The notes: a model not told the origin generated them from the letters alone. A stretch of 32,370 bases of DNA from JALZOC01 sp038320555 (GCA_038320555.1 JBBQEJ010000048.1:1-32370); one strand, 5' to 3'; shown: positions 7,430-15,489, counted from the stretch's first letter. Made by a program: numbers and translations.

Positions 7430-8184
7430 CCCCCACGGCTCTCATTGACTCAGAGTCCCAGGCCGCGGCGCGACTGCATGGACGCGTGGTCGCCAGGCAG
7501 ACTCTCGACACGCCGACTCGGGATGCGATGTTCTCGCTGCTGACGGCGCACTTCGTCGGCGTCGACCGGGCGACGTTCGACCGCGACCTCGAGGACAAGA
7601 GCTGCGCGATTCTGCTCGAAGACGACGCAGGGAACGTGCGTGGTTTTTCGACTCTGGTGGTGTACGAGAGCTGCCCGGCCGGGATGCCCGTATCTGTCGT
7701 CTATTCGGGCGACACGATCGTGGATCGGTCCTGGTGGGGTAGCCCGGCGCTGGCTCGAACATGGGTGGGCGCCGTGCGGCAACTCGCGCCGGAGAGCGAG
7801 CCGCGCGACGTGTACTGGCTGCTCCTCACGTCAGGGTTCAGAACCTACCGCTTCCTGCCGGTATTCTTCCGTGAATTCTACCCGCGCTTTGACGCGGTCA
7901 CGCCACCTCGAGATGCCGACTTACTTGACGTGCTCGCTCGGGAGCGGTTCGGACAGCAGTACGACGCCGCCTCAGGCGTCGTCCGTCTCGAGCACCCGCA
8001 GATCCTGGCGCCTGATCTGGTCACGCTTCCAGTGGGACGGATGCCCGATCCGCACATCGCATTCTTCCTCTCGCGCAATCCTGGATTCGCCGACGGGGAC
8101 GAGTTAGCGTGCCTGACGAGGATTGACGAACGGAATCTGACGCCGGCTGGATGCCGGATGGCGAAACCGTCTGTGGAGCGCTGA
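7426..8184 (+). CDS. Putative GNAT-fold N-acyltransferase-like protein
   Basis: A 252-residue soluble protein, coupled to the previous gene by a 4-base ATGA overlap and followed by the GH3 gene after four bases. A stretch reading as strands and a loop (CAILLEDDAGNVRGFSTLVVYES) and the segment after YSGDTIVDRSWWG look like the central sheet and acyl-binding helix of GNAT-fold proteins. The classic Q/RxxGxG/A motif is not evident. Autoinducer-synthase-like or FeeM-like N-acyl amino acid synthases are possible relatives, but I cannot establish this. The protein has no signal peptide or membrane helix. Its tight position between a GNAT and a GH3 enzyme supports a role in acyl transfer. Confidence 0.5.
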   Translation: MTPTALIDSESQAAARLHGRVVARQTLDTPTRDAMFSLLTAHFVGVDRATFDRDLEDKSCAILLEDDAGNVRGFSTLVVYESCPAGMPVSVVYSGDTIVDRSWWGSPALARTWVGAVRQLAPESEPRDVYWLLLTSGFRTYRFLPVFFREFYPRFDAVTPPRDADLLDVLARERFGQQYDAASGVVRLEHPQILAPDLVTLPVGRMPDPHIAFFLSRNPGFADGDELACLTRIDERNLTPAGCRMAKPSVER

Positions 8185-8188
8185 CGAC

Positions 8189-9823
8189 ATGGAACTGCGT
8201 TCGGCTGTGGTGAACGTGCTCTGGGGCTGCTCGAGCGCTCCCTCGTGGGAGCGGTACCGGCGCGCGTTGCGGGCGCCTGCTGTCGCGCAGGAGCGGGTGT
8301 TACTTTCGTGCCTGCGGCGGAATAGCGAGACGGTCATCGGGCGCGAGCACAGGTTCGACAGCATCCGATCTGTTGCGGAATACCAGGCGAGAGTGCCTCT
8401 CGTGTCGTACGACGACATCGCACCACTCGTTCATCGCGCGGCGAGCGGAGAACCGTGCGTGCTGACGCGGAGCCGGATCGAAAGGCTCGTGCCTACATCA
8501 GGTTCGACGGCAGCCGCAAAACTCGTCCCGTTCACGGCCGATCTGCGCGGGGAATTCACGACCGCGATCGACGCGTGGCTGATCGATCTCTTCCTGAACC
8601 GCCCGGCACTCATGGGTGGGCCGGCGTACTGGTCTATCTCGCCGGCCACTTCGACCGCTTGCGGCTCCGCAGCCGTCGCGGTGCCGATAGGATTCGACAG
8701 CGACAGCCGGTATCTTGGCGGCGCCCGGCAGGCGCTCGCACGGAGCGTGCTCGCCGTCCCCGACGAGGTCGCGGCGATCGGAGACGTCGATGCCTTTCGG
8801 TACGTCACCGCGCTTTTCCTGATTCGCGCGCGGGATCTGCGCCTCATGTCGATCTGGCATCCGTCATTTCTCGACGGGCTGCTCGACTGCTTCGAGAGGC
8901 ATCGCGATCGACTGATACACGACGTCGATCGCGGCTCGATATCACCACCGGTTCCAGCGACCCTGAAGCCGGACGTTCACGCGCGTCTGGCTGCCCTCCT
9001 TGCGCCGAATCCCGCACGCGCCGAGGAGTTGCGAACCGCGGGAGCGCGTGCAGCCGGAATCTGGCCGCACCTCTCGCTGATCAGCTGCTGGGCCGATGGC
9101 CCGGCCCAGGCAGCCGCTGCCCTCCTCGCACGGCGTTGCGAAGGGATCGCGCTGCAGCCCAAGGGCCTCCTCGCAACCGAAGCCGTGGTGACGATCCCAT
9201 TCGATGGATGTCACCCTCTTGCCGTCCGCTCCCACTTCTTCGAGTTCGTCGAGCCTGACGGGGGCGTGAAGCTGGCACACGAGCTTCAGCGCAATATGGA
9301 GTACACGCTGCTGCTCACGACCGGCGGCGGACTCTATCGCTACGCGCTCTGCGATCGGGTGATCGTGGACGACTTCCTGCACGACACGCCGTCCCTGCGG
9401 TTTCTCGGCAAGGACGATCGCGTTTCGGATCTGTTTGGCGAGAAGCTCAGCGACGGGTTCGTCGCTGGCGTGCTCGAGCAGCTCTTCGCCGGGCCGCCTC
9501 CACGGTTCGCAATCCTGGCCCCGGATCGCTCCCCGGCCGGTACCACCTACACGTTGTTCGTTGAATCCGACGGATCCACCGAGCCCGACCTTTCCGCCCG
9601 GCTCGAGCGCGCGCTACGGCTCAACCCTCAGTACGCATGGTGCGTGGACCTCGGCCAACTGCGTCCAGCTCGCGTGGCACGCGTCGGTCCCGGCGCGATG
9701 AGCGCCTTCATCGCGTCATGCGTCGCCGCCGGCCAGCGACTCGGCGACGTCAAGCCGGTGTCGCTCTCGACCGCAACCGGATGGCGCGATCGCCTTCCGC
9801 AACTCGAAGCGGAGGCCATGTAA
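8189..9823 (+). CDS. GH3-family acyl-acid adenylating/amido synthetase
   Basis: A 544-residue member of the GH3 branch of adenylate-forming enzymes, best known from plants, where it activates carboxylic acids with ATP and joins them to amino acids. The three nucleotide-binding motifs are visible: PTSGST (102-107), TTGGGLYRY (377-385) followed by CD, and FLGKDDRVSDLFGEKLSD (starting near 405). Length is normal for the family. It is probably cytosolic. In this cluster it is the only obvious acid-activating enzyme, so it likely supplies an acyl-adenylate for amide or thioester formation; that is inference. The acid and the acceptor are unknown. Confidence 0.88.
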   Translation: MELRSAVVNVLWGCSSAPSWERYRRALRAPAVAQERVLLSCLRRNSETVIGREHRFDSIRSVAEYQARVPLVSYDDIAPLVHRAASGEPCVLTRSRIERLVPTSGSTAAAKLVPFTADLRGEFTTAIDAWLIDLFLNRPALMGGPAYWSISPATSTACGSAAVAVPIGFDSDSRYLGGARQALARSVLAVPDEVAAIGDVDAFRYVTALFLIRARDLRLMSIWHPSFLDGLLDCFERHRDRLIHDVDRGSISPPVPATLKPDVHARLAALLAPNPARAEELRTAGARAAGIWPHLSLISCWADGPAQAAAALLARRCEGIALQPKGLLATEAVVTIPFDGCHPLAVRSHFFEFVEPDGGVKLAHELQRNMEYTLLLTTGGGLYRYALCDRVIVDDFLHDTPSLRFLGKDDRVSDLFGEKLSDGFVAGVLEQLFAGPPPRFAILAPDRSPAGTTYTLFVESDGSTEPDLSARLERALRLNPQYAWCVDLGQLRPARVARVGPGAMSAFIASCVAAGQRLGDVKPVSLSTATGWRDRLPQLEAEAM

Positions 9824-9832
9824 AAGAGACAC

Positions 9833-9873
9833 GGCAAAAGCGAGAAGGCAAAAGGGGACAAGCAAAGGCAAAT
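9833..9873. repeat. A-rich heptamer-like repeat before the di-iron oxygenase gene
   Basis: The 54-bp spacer contains GGCAAAA (9833-9839), GCGAGAA, GGCAAAA (9847-9853), GGGGACA and GGCAAAT (9867-9873) in a roughly seven-base register. The last AAAGG-type unit also serves as the likely ribosome binding site for the ATG at 9878. It is a third unit sequence with the same period as the other arrays. Confidence 0.5.
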
Positions 9874-9877
9874 CAAC

Positions 9878-10864
9878 ATGCCGATGATGGAACGAGCCAG
9901 CCGCCGCGCCAGCACACTCGAGCGGCTGGCGGCGGCACCCTCAAAACCGGCCGAGGACGCAATCGACTGGCGGACGCCAATCGACCGCTCGCGCTGGTTC
10001 TTCTGCGAGACGCTGACGCCGCTGTACTACACCGGCGTGTATCGGGCTCTCGGCGTGGAGCACAAACTCCGCTACAACCAGCTGACCGCGATGATGGCCA
10101 GCGAGATCATCGCGTTCATGGAAACTGAGTTCCTCGGCGCTGCGCTGACGGCGATCGAGTCTCGTGGCGCCAGGCGGCTGCCGGCAGACCTGCATGCGGC
10201 CGTGCGTCGATTTCGTGACGACGAGCGCAGGCACGCGGACATCTGGCAGAATTTGAATCGTCTGAGCGAGCCCGCGTGGTACGGATCGACGAATCGACGC
10301 CTCATGAACGTTCCCCGCGGGGCGCTGATGGCGGCGCGGCTGATTGCGCGCCACCCGGTCGCGTTTCCCGTTGTGTTCTGGATTCAACTCGTCCAGGAAG
10401 AGCGCTCGCTCGAAATCTCGCGGCGGTGTATGCGAGTCCCTCCGCAGGTGATGGAGCCCCGCTATGCGGCCGCGTATGCTGCACACCTCCCGGATGAAGC
10501 ACGGCACGTACAGATCGATCGTCACCTCATCGATCACTTCTACAGGCCGCGAAACATCGCCGTACGACGGGCGTCGGCGCTGCTGTTCAGAACGATTGTC
10601 GGAACCCTGCTCGTCACGCCCGTCTATTCAACCGCACGCGTCGTCCGGATCCTGGCAGCCGAGCACCCCGAGCTGGCGCCGCTCGTGCCGCGAATGCTTC
10701 GAGAGCTCGGGGGCCTTCGGAGCAGCATCGAGTATCACGAAATGATGTACTCACGGCGCACGACTCCCGTGACGTTCGCGTTGTTCGACGAGTTCGCCGA
10801 GTTTTACCAGATGCGAGCCGTGCTCCGCGGGTATGATCCGCCGCCATCGGGAGGACGCCACTGA
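9878..10864 (+). CDS. AurF-like di-iron oxygenase
   Basis: A 328-residue helical protein with the ligand pattern of AurF/CmlI-type non-haem di-iron N-oxygenases. A Glu lies on a helix near 82-84 (FMETEF), followed by E116xxH119 (DDERRH), a Glu at 174-175 (QEERSLE), and H203xxxE207xxH210 (HLPDEARH). Spacings of about 32-34 and 28 residues parallel the E101-E136-H139-E196-H223-E227-H230 set of AurF. AurF and CmlI oxidise arylamines to nitro groups, and relatives oxidise other amines or make N-N bonds. The preferred substrate here is unknown. The stop overlaps the desaturase start as TGATG. AAAGG lies nine bases before the ATG. The di-iron call is strong; N-oxygenation is inference. Confidence 0.8.
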   Translation: MPMMERASRRASTLERLAAAPSKPAEDAIDWRTPIDRSRWFFCETLTPLYYTGVYRALGVEHKLRYNQLTAMMASEIIAFMETEFLGAALTAIESRGARRLPADLHAAVRRFRDDERRHADIWQNLNRLSEPAWYGSTNRRLMNVPRGALMAARLIARHPVAFPVVFWIQLVQEERSLEISRRCMRVPPQVMEPRYAAAYAAHLPDEARHVQIDRHLIDHFYRPRNIAVRRASALLFRTIVGTLLVTPVYSTARVVRILAAEHPELAPLVPRMLRELGGLRSSIEYHEMMYSRRTTPVTFALFDEFAEFYQMRAVLRGYDPPPSGGRH

Positions 10865-11784
10865 TGAGGAAGACTTATCGCATCCCGAACGTCCTGAACG
10901 CCCTGATGATGATGATGCAGTGCGCCGCCGTCGCGGCATGCCTCCTGTCCGCCCGGTCGGTGCAGTCCGGCGGCGGGCTGCTGCTGATCACGGTCGCCTT
11001 CGCGGTGACAATGAACTCCGTCTACGCCACGATCCACGAGGCGGAACACCGCATGCTCTTCAGCGATCGCCGCGGCAACGAGGCCGCCGGCGTCGCGCTC
11101 ACGATGTTCTTTCCGGCGCCGTTTCATCTGCTTCGTCAGGGACATCTCGGGCATCACCTTCGGAACCGATCCGATGACGAAGCGTTCGATCTGTATTTCG
11201 ACGGCGAGCACCCGGCCTGGAAGCGGCTGCAGCTGTACGGCATCCTGACCGGCTGCTATTGGCTCGTCGCCGTTATCGCGAACGTCGTAGTCCTGGTGGT
11301 TCCGTTCGTGCTGCGGCGCGAGCACTTCGAGTTCGATCGCCCGTCCGCGGCGTTCATGGACGCGCTGAACCCGCGATACAAGAACCACATCCGGGCCGAG
11401 GCGATTGCGGTCGTCGCGATGCACACGCTGTTGATCCTTGGATTGGGAATTCCGGCCTGGAAGTACGCCGTGATATATGCGGGGTTCGGCTTCTCGTGGT
11501 CGGCCATGCAGTACGTCCATCACTTCGGCACGACGCGTCACGTGCTCGAAGGGGCTCGGAACCTGTGGATCTGGGGGCCGATCGATGTCCTGTGGCTCAA
11601 TCACAACTGGCATCTTACCCACCACAAGCATCCGACGATCCCGTGGATTCACCTGCCGCGGCTCGGCCGGCAGGAGAACCCGGATCGAGGATTCCTGCCG
11701 GCGTTTTACCTGCGGATGTGGCGTGGGCCGAGCCGGGCAACAGAACACGTGGAGAATCGCTATGCCGGACGTGTTATCCGCTGA
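10864..11784 (+). CDS. Membrane fatty acid desaturase/hydroxylase family protein
   Basis: A 306-residue integral membrane protein with the three histidine boxes of the FA_desaturase fold: HEAEH (58-62), HLGHH (94-98), and HNWHLTHH near 247-254, with an extra VHHFG before the last box. Four or more hydrophobic segments (about 15-55, 75-90, 120-145, 175-215) flank the boxes. Relatives use a di-iron centre to desaturate or hydroxylate acyl chains, carotenoids or alkylamines. It is translationally coupled to the AurF-like gene (1-base overlap) and overlaps the next gene by 23 bases. Which chain it modifies is unknown; it is probably the lipid or acyl tail handled by this cluster. Confidence 0.85.
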   Translation: MRKTYRIPNVLNALMMMMQCAAVAACLLSARSVQSGGGLLLITVAFAVTMNSVYATIHEAEHRMLFSDRRGNEAAGVALTMFFPAPFHLLRQGHLGHHLRNRSDDEAFDLYFDGEHPAWKRLQLYGILTGCYWLVAVIANVVVLVVPFVLRREHFEFDRPSAAFMDALNPRYKNHIRAEAIAVVAMHTLLILGLGIPAWKYAVIYAGFGFSWSAMQYVHHFGTTRHVLEGARNLWIWGPIDVLWLNHNWHLTHHKHPTIPWIHLPRLGRQENPDRGFLPAFYLRMWRGPSRATEHVENRYAGRVIR

Positions 11785-12496
11785 TCACCCGGGCGCGGAA
11801 CCTTCACCTCGACCACGCGCGCTGGACGTGTCGGCGCAGGAGCGTCTCTTGATGGTCGTCGTGGGGTTCATCCCTATGCTCCATCTGATGGGGACCGTGC
11901 TGCCCGCGACGCTCGTGGCGACGGGTCGGATCGGTCCCGCCGCCGCCTGGTTGACCCCCGCGATTCTCTTCCTGGTCCCGCCGCTCGTCGTCCGCGCCAG
12001 CACGTGGTGGAGGCCACTGGCGAGCGGGCGTCTCGAGCCCGGCAGCCGAGGCGTCCTCCACTGGTGGTTCACCGCCCAGTGGCAGGTCATCTTTACGAGA
12101 CTGCCTGTGCTCGAAGAAATGATCCGCATGGTACCCGGTCTGTACTCGTTGTGGCTGAGGATCTGGGGCGCCAGGGTTGGATCGCTCGTCTACTGGTCGC
12201 CGGGGGTGATCATCCTCGATCGGCCGTTCTTACGAATTGGGAGCCGTGTGATCTTCGGTATCGGCGTCAGGCTCAACCCCCATGTGCTCGCTCCGAACGG
12301 CGCACGACGAATGGCACTATATCTTTCGCCGATCACGATTGGTGACGGTGCGCTGATTGGCGGCTACTCCGTGCTGCTGCCAGGCTGCGAGGTTGCCGAG
12401 GGAGAAGCCACACCGCCGTTCCGCACGATCCATGCGTTTTCGCGCTTCGCGAACGGACGGCGGATGCGGGCCGGCCGTCGGGAGCAGGCCGAGTGA
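11762..12496 (+). CDS. Membrane-anchored left-handed beta-helix (LbH) acyltransferase-like protein
   Basis: A 244-residue protein. About 30-85 contains two hydrophobic, probably membrane-spanning segments. From about 145 onward, repeated short strands (IGSRVIFGIGVRLNPHV, ITIGDGALIGGYSVLLPGCEV) give the hexapeptide periodicity of a left-handed beta-helix, as in serine/maltose O-acetyltransferase-like enzymes. The mixture of TM helices and LbH also resembles terminal domains of some NRPS-like polyamide synthetases; I cannot decide between them. The start ATG 11762 (MPDVLSADHPG) lies within the last 23 bases of the desaturase gene. The stop overlaps the next GTG start by four bases. Family call moderate, role unknown. 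Confidence 0.6.
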   Translation: MPDVLSADHPGAEPSPRPRALDVSAQERLLMVVVGFIPMLHLMGTVLPATLVATGRIGPAAAWLTPAILFLVPPLVVRASTWWRPLASGRLEPGSRGVLHWWFTAQWQVIFTRLPVLEEMIRMVPGLYSLWLRIWGARVGSLVYWSPGVIILDRPFLRIGSRVIFGIGVRLNPHVLAPNGARRMALYLSPITIGDGALIGGYSVLLPGCEVAEGEATPPFRTIHAFSRFANGRRMRAGRREQAE

Positions 12497-13257
12497 CCGG
12501 CGCGTTTGGCCGCGCCGCTTCGTGCGCTCGTGCGAACTGGAGGATGAAGGCGGCGCTCTCGGCAGGTCTCACGCTGTTCTTCTGCGTGCCGTACTTCACA
12601 TTGCAGCGTCTGACGTTGTTTCCCGCGCGCACGCTGGCGCTCTCACCCATCGATCGCGCGATTGATTTCGAACCGCGCTGGGTCTGGGCTTACCAGTCTG
12701 TCTATCTCTTGATGGCGATCGTGCCGTGGATGGTTACGACACATTCCGAGCTCCGTGAGTATGCGCGCGGTTTCATGCTGCTCTCGGGCGTGGCGTTCGT
12801 GTTTTTCTTGCTGCTACCGGTCCACGGCCCGCGACCGGACATCGAAGCGTCAGACTTCATGTATCGAACACTGCAGTGGTACGACAGGCCCTTGAATTGT
12901 TTTCCGTCGCTCCACGTCGGCCTCGCCGCCTATACCGTGCTCTTCGCCGCCAGCGTGTCGCGCGGCCGCCTGACGCTCTCGGCCCGTCGGGCCATCGTGT
13001 CCCTCGCGTGGCTCTGGACGGCGCTCATCGCGTACGCCGCACTGGCGACGAAGCAACACTACGCAATCGACCTCCCGGCGGGCACGCTGCTGGCGTGCGT
13101 CTGCCACTGGTGGAACTGCCACAACACGCAAAGGAGCATGTCTCATGCTGAAAGGCCGACGGTACGTCCGCGTCTGTCTCCCGGTCCTGTGGGTGTTCTG
13201 CTCAGCGAGCGCGATGAGTATGCCGCCGCAACCAGCGACGCCCACGCCCGCGAGTAA
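12493..13257 (+). CDS. PAP2/inositol-phosphorylceramide-synthase-like membrane phosphatase or phosphotransferase
   Basis: A membrane protein of 254 residues with about five or six hydrophobic helices. It has the lipid-phosphatase motifs in reduced form: GPRPD near 112-116, CFPSLH (136-141, catalytic His in PSLH), and TKQHYAID (186-193, His-Asp). The PSLH form is typical of Aur1-like inositol phosphotransferases and related PAP2 enzymes. It could remove or transfer a phosphate head group on a lipid. GTG 12493 overlaps the previous stop (GTGA) and has GGAG eight bases upstream; ATG 12544 is an alternative. Its last 113 bases overlap the next gene. The domain is complete before that tail, so the tail may be read-through caused by loss of a stop. 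Confidence 0.75.
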   Translation: MTGAFGRAASCARANWRMKAALSAGLTLFFCVPYFTLQRLTLFPARTLALSPIDRAIDFEPRWVWAYQSVYLLMAIVPWMVTTHSELREYARGFMLLSGVAFVFFLLLPVHGPRPDIEASDFMYRTLQWYDRPLNCFPSLHVGLAAYTVLFAASVSRGRLTLSARRAIVSLAWLWTALIAYAALATKQHYAIDLPAGTLLACVCHWWNCHNTQRSMSHAERPTVRPRLSPGPVGVLLSERDEYAAATSDAHARE

Positions 13258-13786
13258 CGAGGAGGCGGATCACGGGGCGTTGCGAAGTCTGAAGACGGTG
13301 TACGAAGAGGCTGTTCGAAACAACTCGATCGACGCGCTCGCGGCACATTTCCATCCCGACTTCCACGGTGTGATGGTCACAGGCCGTGCCGTGAACAGCT
13401 TCGCTGATGTTCAGCAGTACTGGCGCGAAATCCACGGACTGATGGGCGAAGGCGGAACCTACGCCACCACAGTCAACGCCGAGCGGAGCGTCATCCTTGG
13501 TAACATCGCTCTGGCCCGCGGCTCCACCAGCGATGTGGTCAAAACGAGCGACGGGCACGAATACCGGTTCACCACGCTGTGGACGGCAACGCTGCAGAGA
13601 GACGGAGCTGATTGGAAGATTCGGACCGTGCAGGGCACGATGGATCCCATCGCCAACCCGTTCGTCCGCGAGTTCGCGAAGCGCGCGCTTGTCCGCATCG
13701 CCTCGGGAGTCGGCGCGGCCAGCCTCCTGCTCGGCGCGCTGATCGGTGCGGTATGGCAACGCCGCCGAGGGGCGCGACGGAAGTAG
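13145..13786 (+). CDS. Secreted SnoaL/DUF4440-like protein with C-terminal membrane anchor
   Basis: A 213-residue protein. Residues 1-25 form a signal peptide (basic LKGRRYVR, then a hydrophobic stretch). The body (about 45-175) has the NTF2/SnoaL-like pattern: a helix YEEAVRNNSIDALAAHFHPDFHGV, then strands ending in a WKIRTVQGTMDP segment. A hydrophobic helix near 185-203 is followed by a basic RRRGARRK tail, suggesting C-terminal anchoring. SnoaL-like proteins are cyclases, isomerases or binding proteins; none is indicated here. AAGGAG at 13131-13136 is eight bases before the ATG. The gene starts inside the PAP2 frame. It is the last cluster gene and ends directly at a heptamer array. Confidence 0.75.
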   Translation: MLKGRRYVRVCLPVLWVFCSASAMSMPPQPATPTPASNEEADHGALRSLKTVYEEAVRNNSIDALAAHFHPDFHGVMVTGRAVNSFADVQQYWREIHGLMGEGGTYATTVNAERSVILGNIALARGSTSDVVKTSDGHEYRFTTLWTATLQRDGADWKIRTVQGTMDPIANPFVREFAKRALVRIASGVGAASLLLGALIGAVWQRRRGARRK

Positions 13787-13896
13787 CCAGTTACCAGTAA
13801 CCAGTTACCAGTAGGCAGTTACCAGTAGCCAGTGACCAGTTACCAGTAGCCAGTCAGATGGAAACTCGAAACTGGGAACTGGGAACTGGGAGCTAA
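13787..13896. repeat. Heptanucleotide repeat array between convergent genes
   Basis: The array begins at the base after the SnoaL-like gene's stop and ends at the base before the lpdA stop. Ten CCAGTNN units (13787-13856) are followed, after 12 bases, by three NAACTGG units (13869-13889) in the opposite orientation, so the transcript can fold back on itself. CCAGTTA is the reverse complement of TAACTGG, so this is the same repeat family as 189-370. Its exact fit between two convergent stop codons suggests a bidirectional terminator role; that is inference. Confidence 0.9.
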
Positions 13897-15330
13897 CTAC
13901 GCCTTTTTCTTCGGACGGTAGATATCTGTGGCGGTGCCGAAGAAGACTTCCGCGGACGCCATGATGGTTTCCGAGAGCGTCGGGTGGGGATGAATCGTCA
14001 TGCTGAGGTCAGTGGCGTTCGCGCCCATCTCAACGGCCAGGACGCCTTCGGCGATGAGCTCCCCGGCGCGCGCCCCGACAATGCCGACGCCGAGGACTCG
14101 CTCCGTCTTCGGATCCAGAATGAGTTTGGTCATCCCATCCGGCCGGTCGAGCGTCAGCGCGCGACCCGAGGCGGCCCATGGGAACCGCGCGACGATGACC
14201 TCGCGGTTCTGTTGCTTCGCCTCATTCTCGGTGAGCCCGCACCAGGCCAGCTCCGGATCGGTGAAGACGACCGCCGGGATCGCGAGCGGCTCGAACGCGA
14301 CACGCTCGCCGGCAATCGACTCGACGGCCACGCGGCCTTCATGCGAGGCCTTGTGCGCGAGCATCGGCTCGCCGACAACGTCCCCAATCGCATAGATTGA
14401 CGGCTCGGCTGTCCGGCGCGCCGGATCGACCTCGATGAATCCGCGCGGGTTCACTTTCACCTTCGTCCGATCGAGCCCGGGCACGGCGGAGTTCGGCCGG
14501 CGGCCGATCGAAACGAGCACGCGATCGAAAGTACGCTCCTTCGGCGCATCTCCAGCGACGCCTTCGCCCTCGAACGTCACCGCGATACCGTCCTTCGCCC
14601 CCTTCATGGAAACGACCTTCGTATTCAGAAGGACGGCCTCACAGATCGACTCGATGCGCTTGGCGAGGATGTTCACAAGATCGCGGTCCGCGCCCGGCAG
14701 CAGCCCGCTCGTCATCTCGACGACCGTCACCTTCGTGCCGAGCGCGGCGTACACGCTTCCAAGCTCGAGGCCGATGTATCCGCCGCCGACAACAAGGAGC
14801 GACGACGGAACGTCCGGCAGCTCCAGCGCGCCGGTCGAGTCCATGAGCCGCGGATCCTCGATGGTGAGGCCCGGCACCCTGGACGGACGCGATCCGGTGG
14901 CAATGATCGCATGCTCGAAGGCGAGCGTCTCCGTCTCGGACCGGCCCTCGCGCGTGATCTCGAGCGTGCGTGCGTCGCGAAAACCCGCCGTGCCCTGGAT
15001 GTAGGTGATCTTCCGCTGCTTCGACAGTTGACCGAGGCCCCCCGTCAACTGGTTGACGACCTTCGTCTTGAATCCGCGCAGCCGATCCACGTCGATCTTC
15101 GGCGCCCCGAACGCGATGCCCCAGGCTTCCGCGTGCCGGGCTTCGTTGATCACTTCCGCGACGTGCAGCAGCGCCTTCGAGGGGATGCACCCGCGATACA
15201 GGCAGACGCCGCCAGGATTGACCTCCGGATCGATGAGCGTCACCTGCATGCCGAGATCCGCCGCATAGAACGCGGCGGCATAGCCGCCAGGGCCGGCGCC
15301 GATGACTACGACTTGTGTGGTTTGGGGCAT
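13897..15330 (-). CDS. lpdA: Dihydrolipoyl dehydrogenase (E3)
   Basis: A 477-residue FAD flavoprotein that reoxidises dihydrolipoamide on AceF using NAD+. It has GAGPGG at 11-16 for FAD, the redox-active disulfide C43-C48 (CLYRGCIPSK), a second nucleotide-binding GGGYIGLELG for NAD, the AIGDV motif, and the catalytic HPHPTLSE (H449, E454) near the end. Length is normal. It is the third gene of the minus-strand PDH operon, 159 bp after aceF, with a large foldback element in that gap. No clear ribosome binding site precedes ATG 15330. Its 3' end converges on the biosynthetic cluster. Confidence 0.97.
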   Translation of the reverse strand: MPQTTQVVVIGAGPGGYAAAFYAADLGMQVTLIDPEVNPGGVCLYRGCIPSKALLHVAEVINEARHAEAWGIAFGAPKIDVDRLRGFKTKVVNQLTGGLGQLSKQRKITYIQGTAGFRDARTLEITREGRSETETLAFEHAIIATGSRPSRVPGLTIEDPRLMDSTGALELPDVPSSLLVVGGGYIGLELGSVYAALGTKVTVVEMTSGLLPGADRDLVNILAKRIESICEAVLLNTKVVSMKGAKDGIAVTFEGEGVAGDAPKERTFDRVLVSIGRRPNSAVPGLDRTKVKVNPRGFIEVDPARRTAEPSIYAIGDVVGEPMLAHKASHEGRVAVESIAGERVAFEPLAIPAVVFTDPELAWCGLTENEAKQQNREVIVARFPWAASGRALTLDRPDGMTKLILDPKTERVLGVGIVGARAGELIAEGVLAVEMGANATDLSMTIHPHPTLSETIMASAEVFFGTATDIYRPKKKA

Positions 15331-15349
15331 GGAAGTCTTGTCGAGTAAA

Positions 15350-15487
15350 CGGAGGGGACCGAGAACGCGGAGATCGTTCGGTTCACCACACAGATCACGG
15401 AGTTAACTGAGAAAAACCATTTTCTTGCTCTGCTTACTCCGCTACCTCTGTGGTGATCACGCTTCGATCTCTCCGTCCTCTCCGGTG
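15350..15487. repeat. ERIC-like imperfect palindrome between aceF and lpdA
   Basis: Almost the whole 159-bp gap is one collinear imperfect palindrome. The left arm of about 60 bases from 15350 and the right arm ending near 15486 read alike on opposite strands: CGGAGNGGAC, AGATCG, TCACCACA, CGGAGT, then A-rich ends facing a short loop near 15412-15424. Roughly three quarters of aligned positions match, with one six-base gap. Because the gap is inside an operon, the hairpin should be transcribed. Related motifs occur at 1137-1390 and 3163-3190. Confidence 0.75.
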
Positions 15488-15489
15488 GC

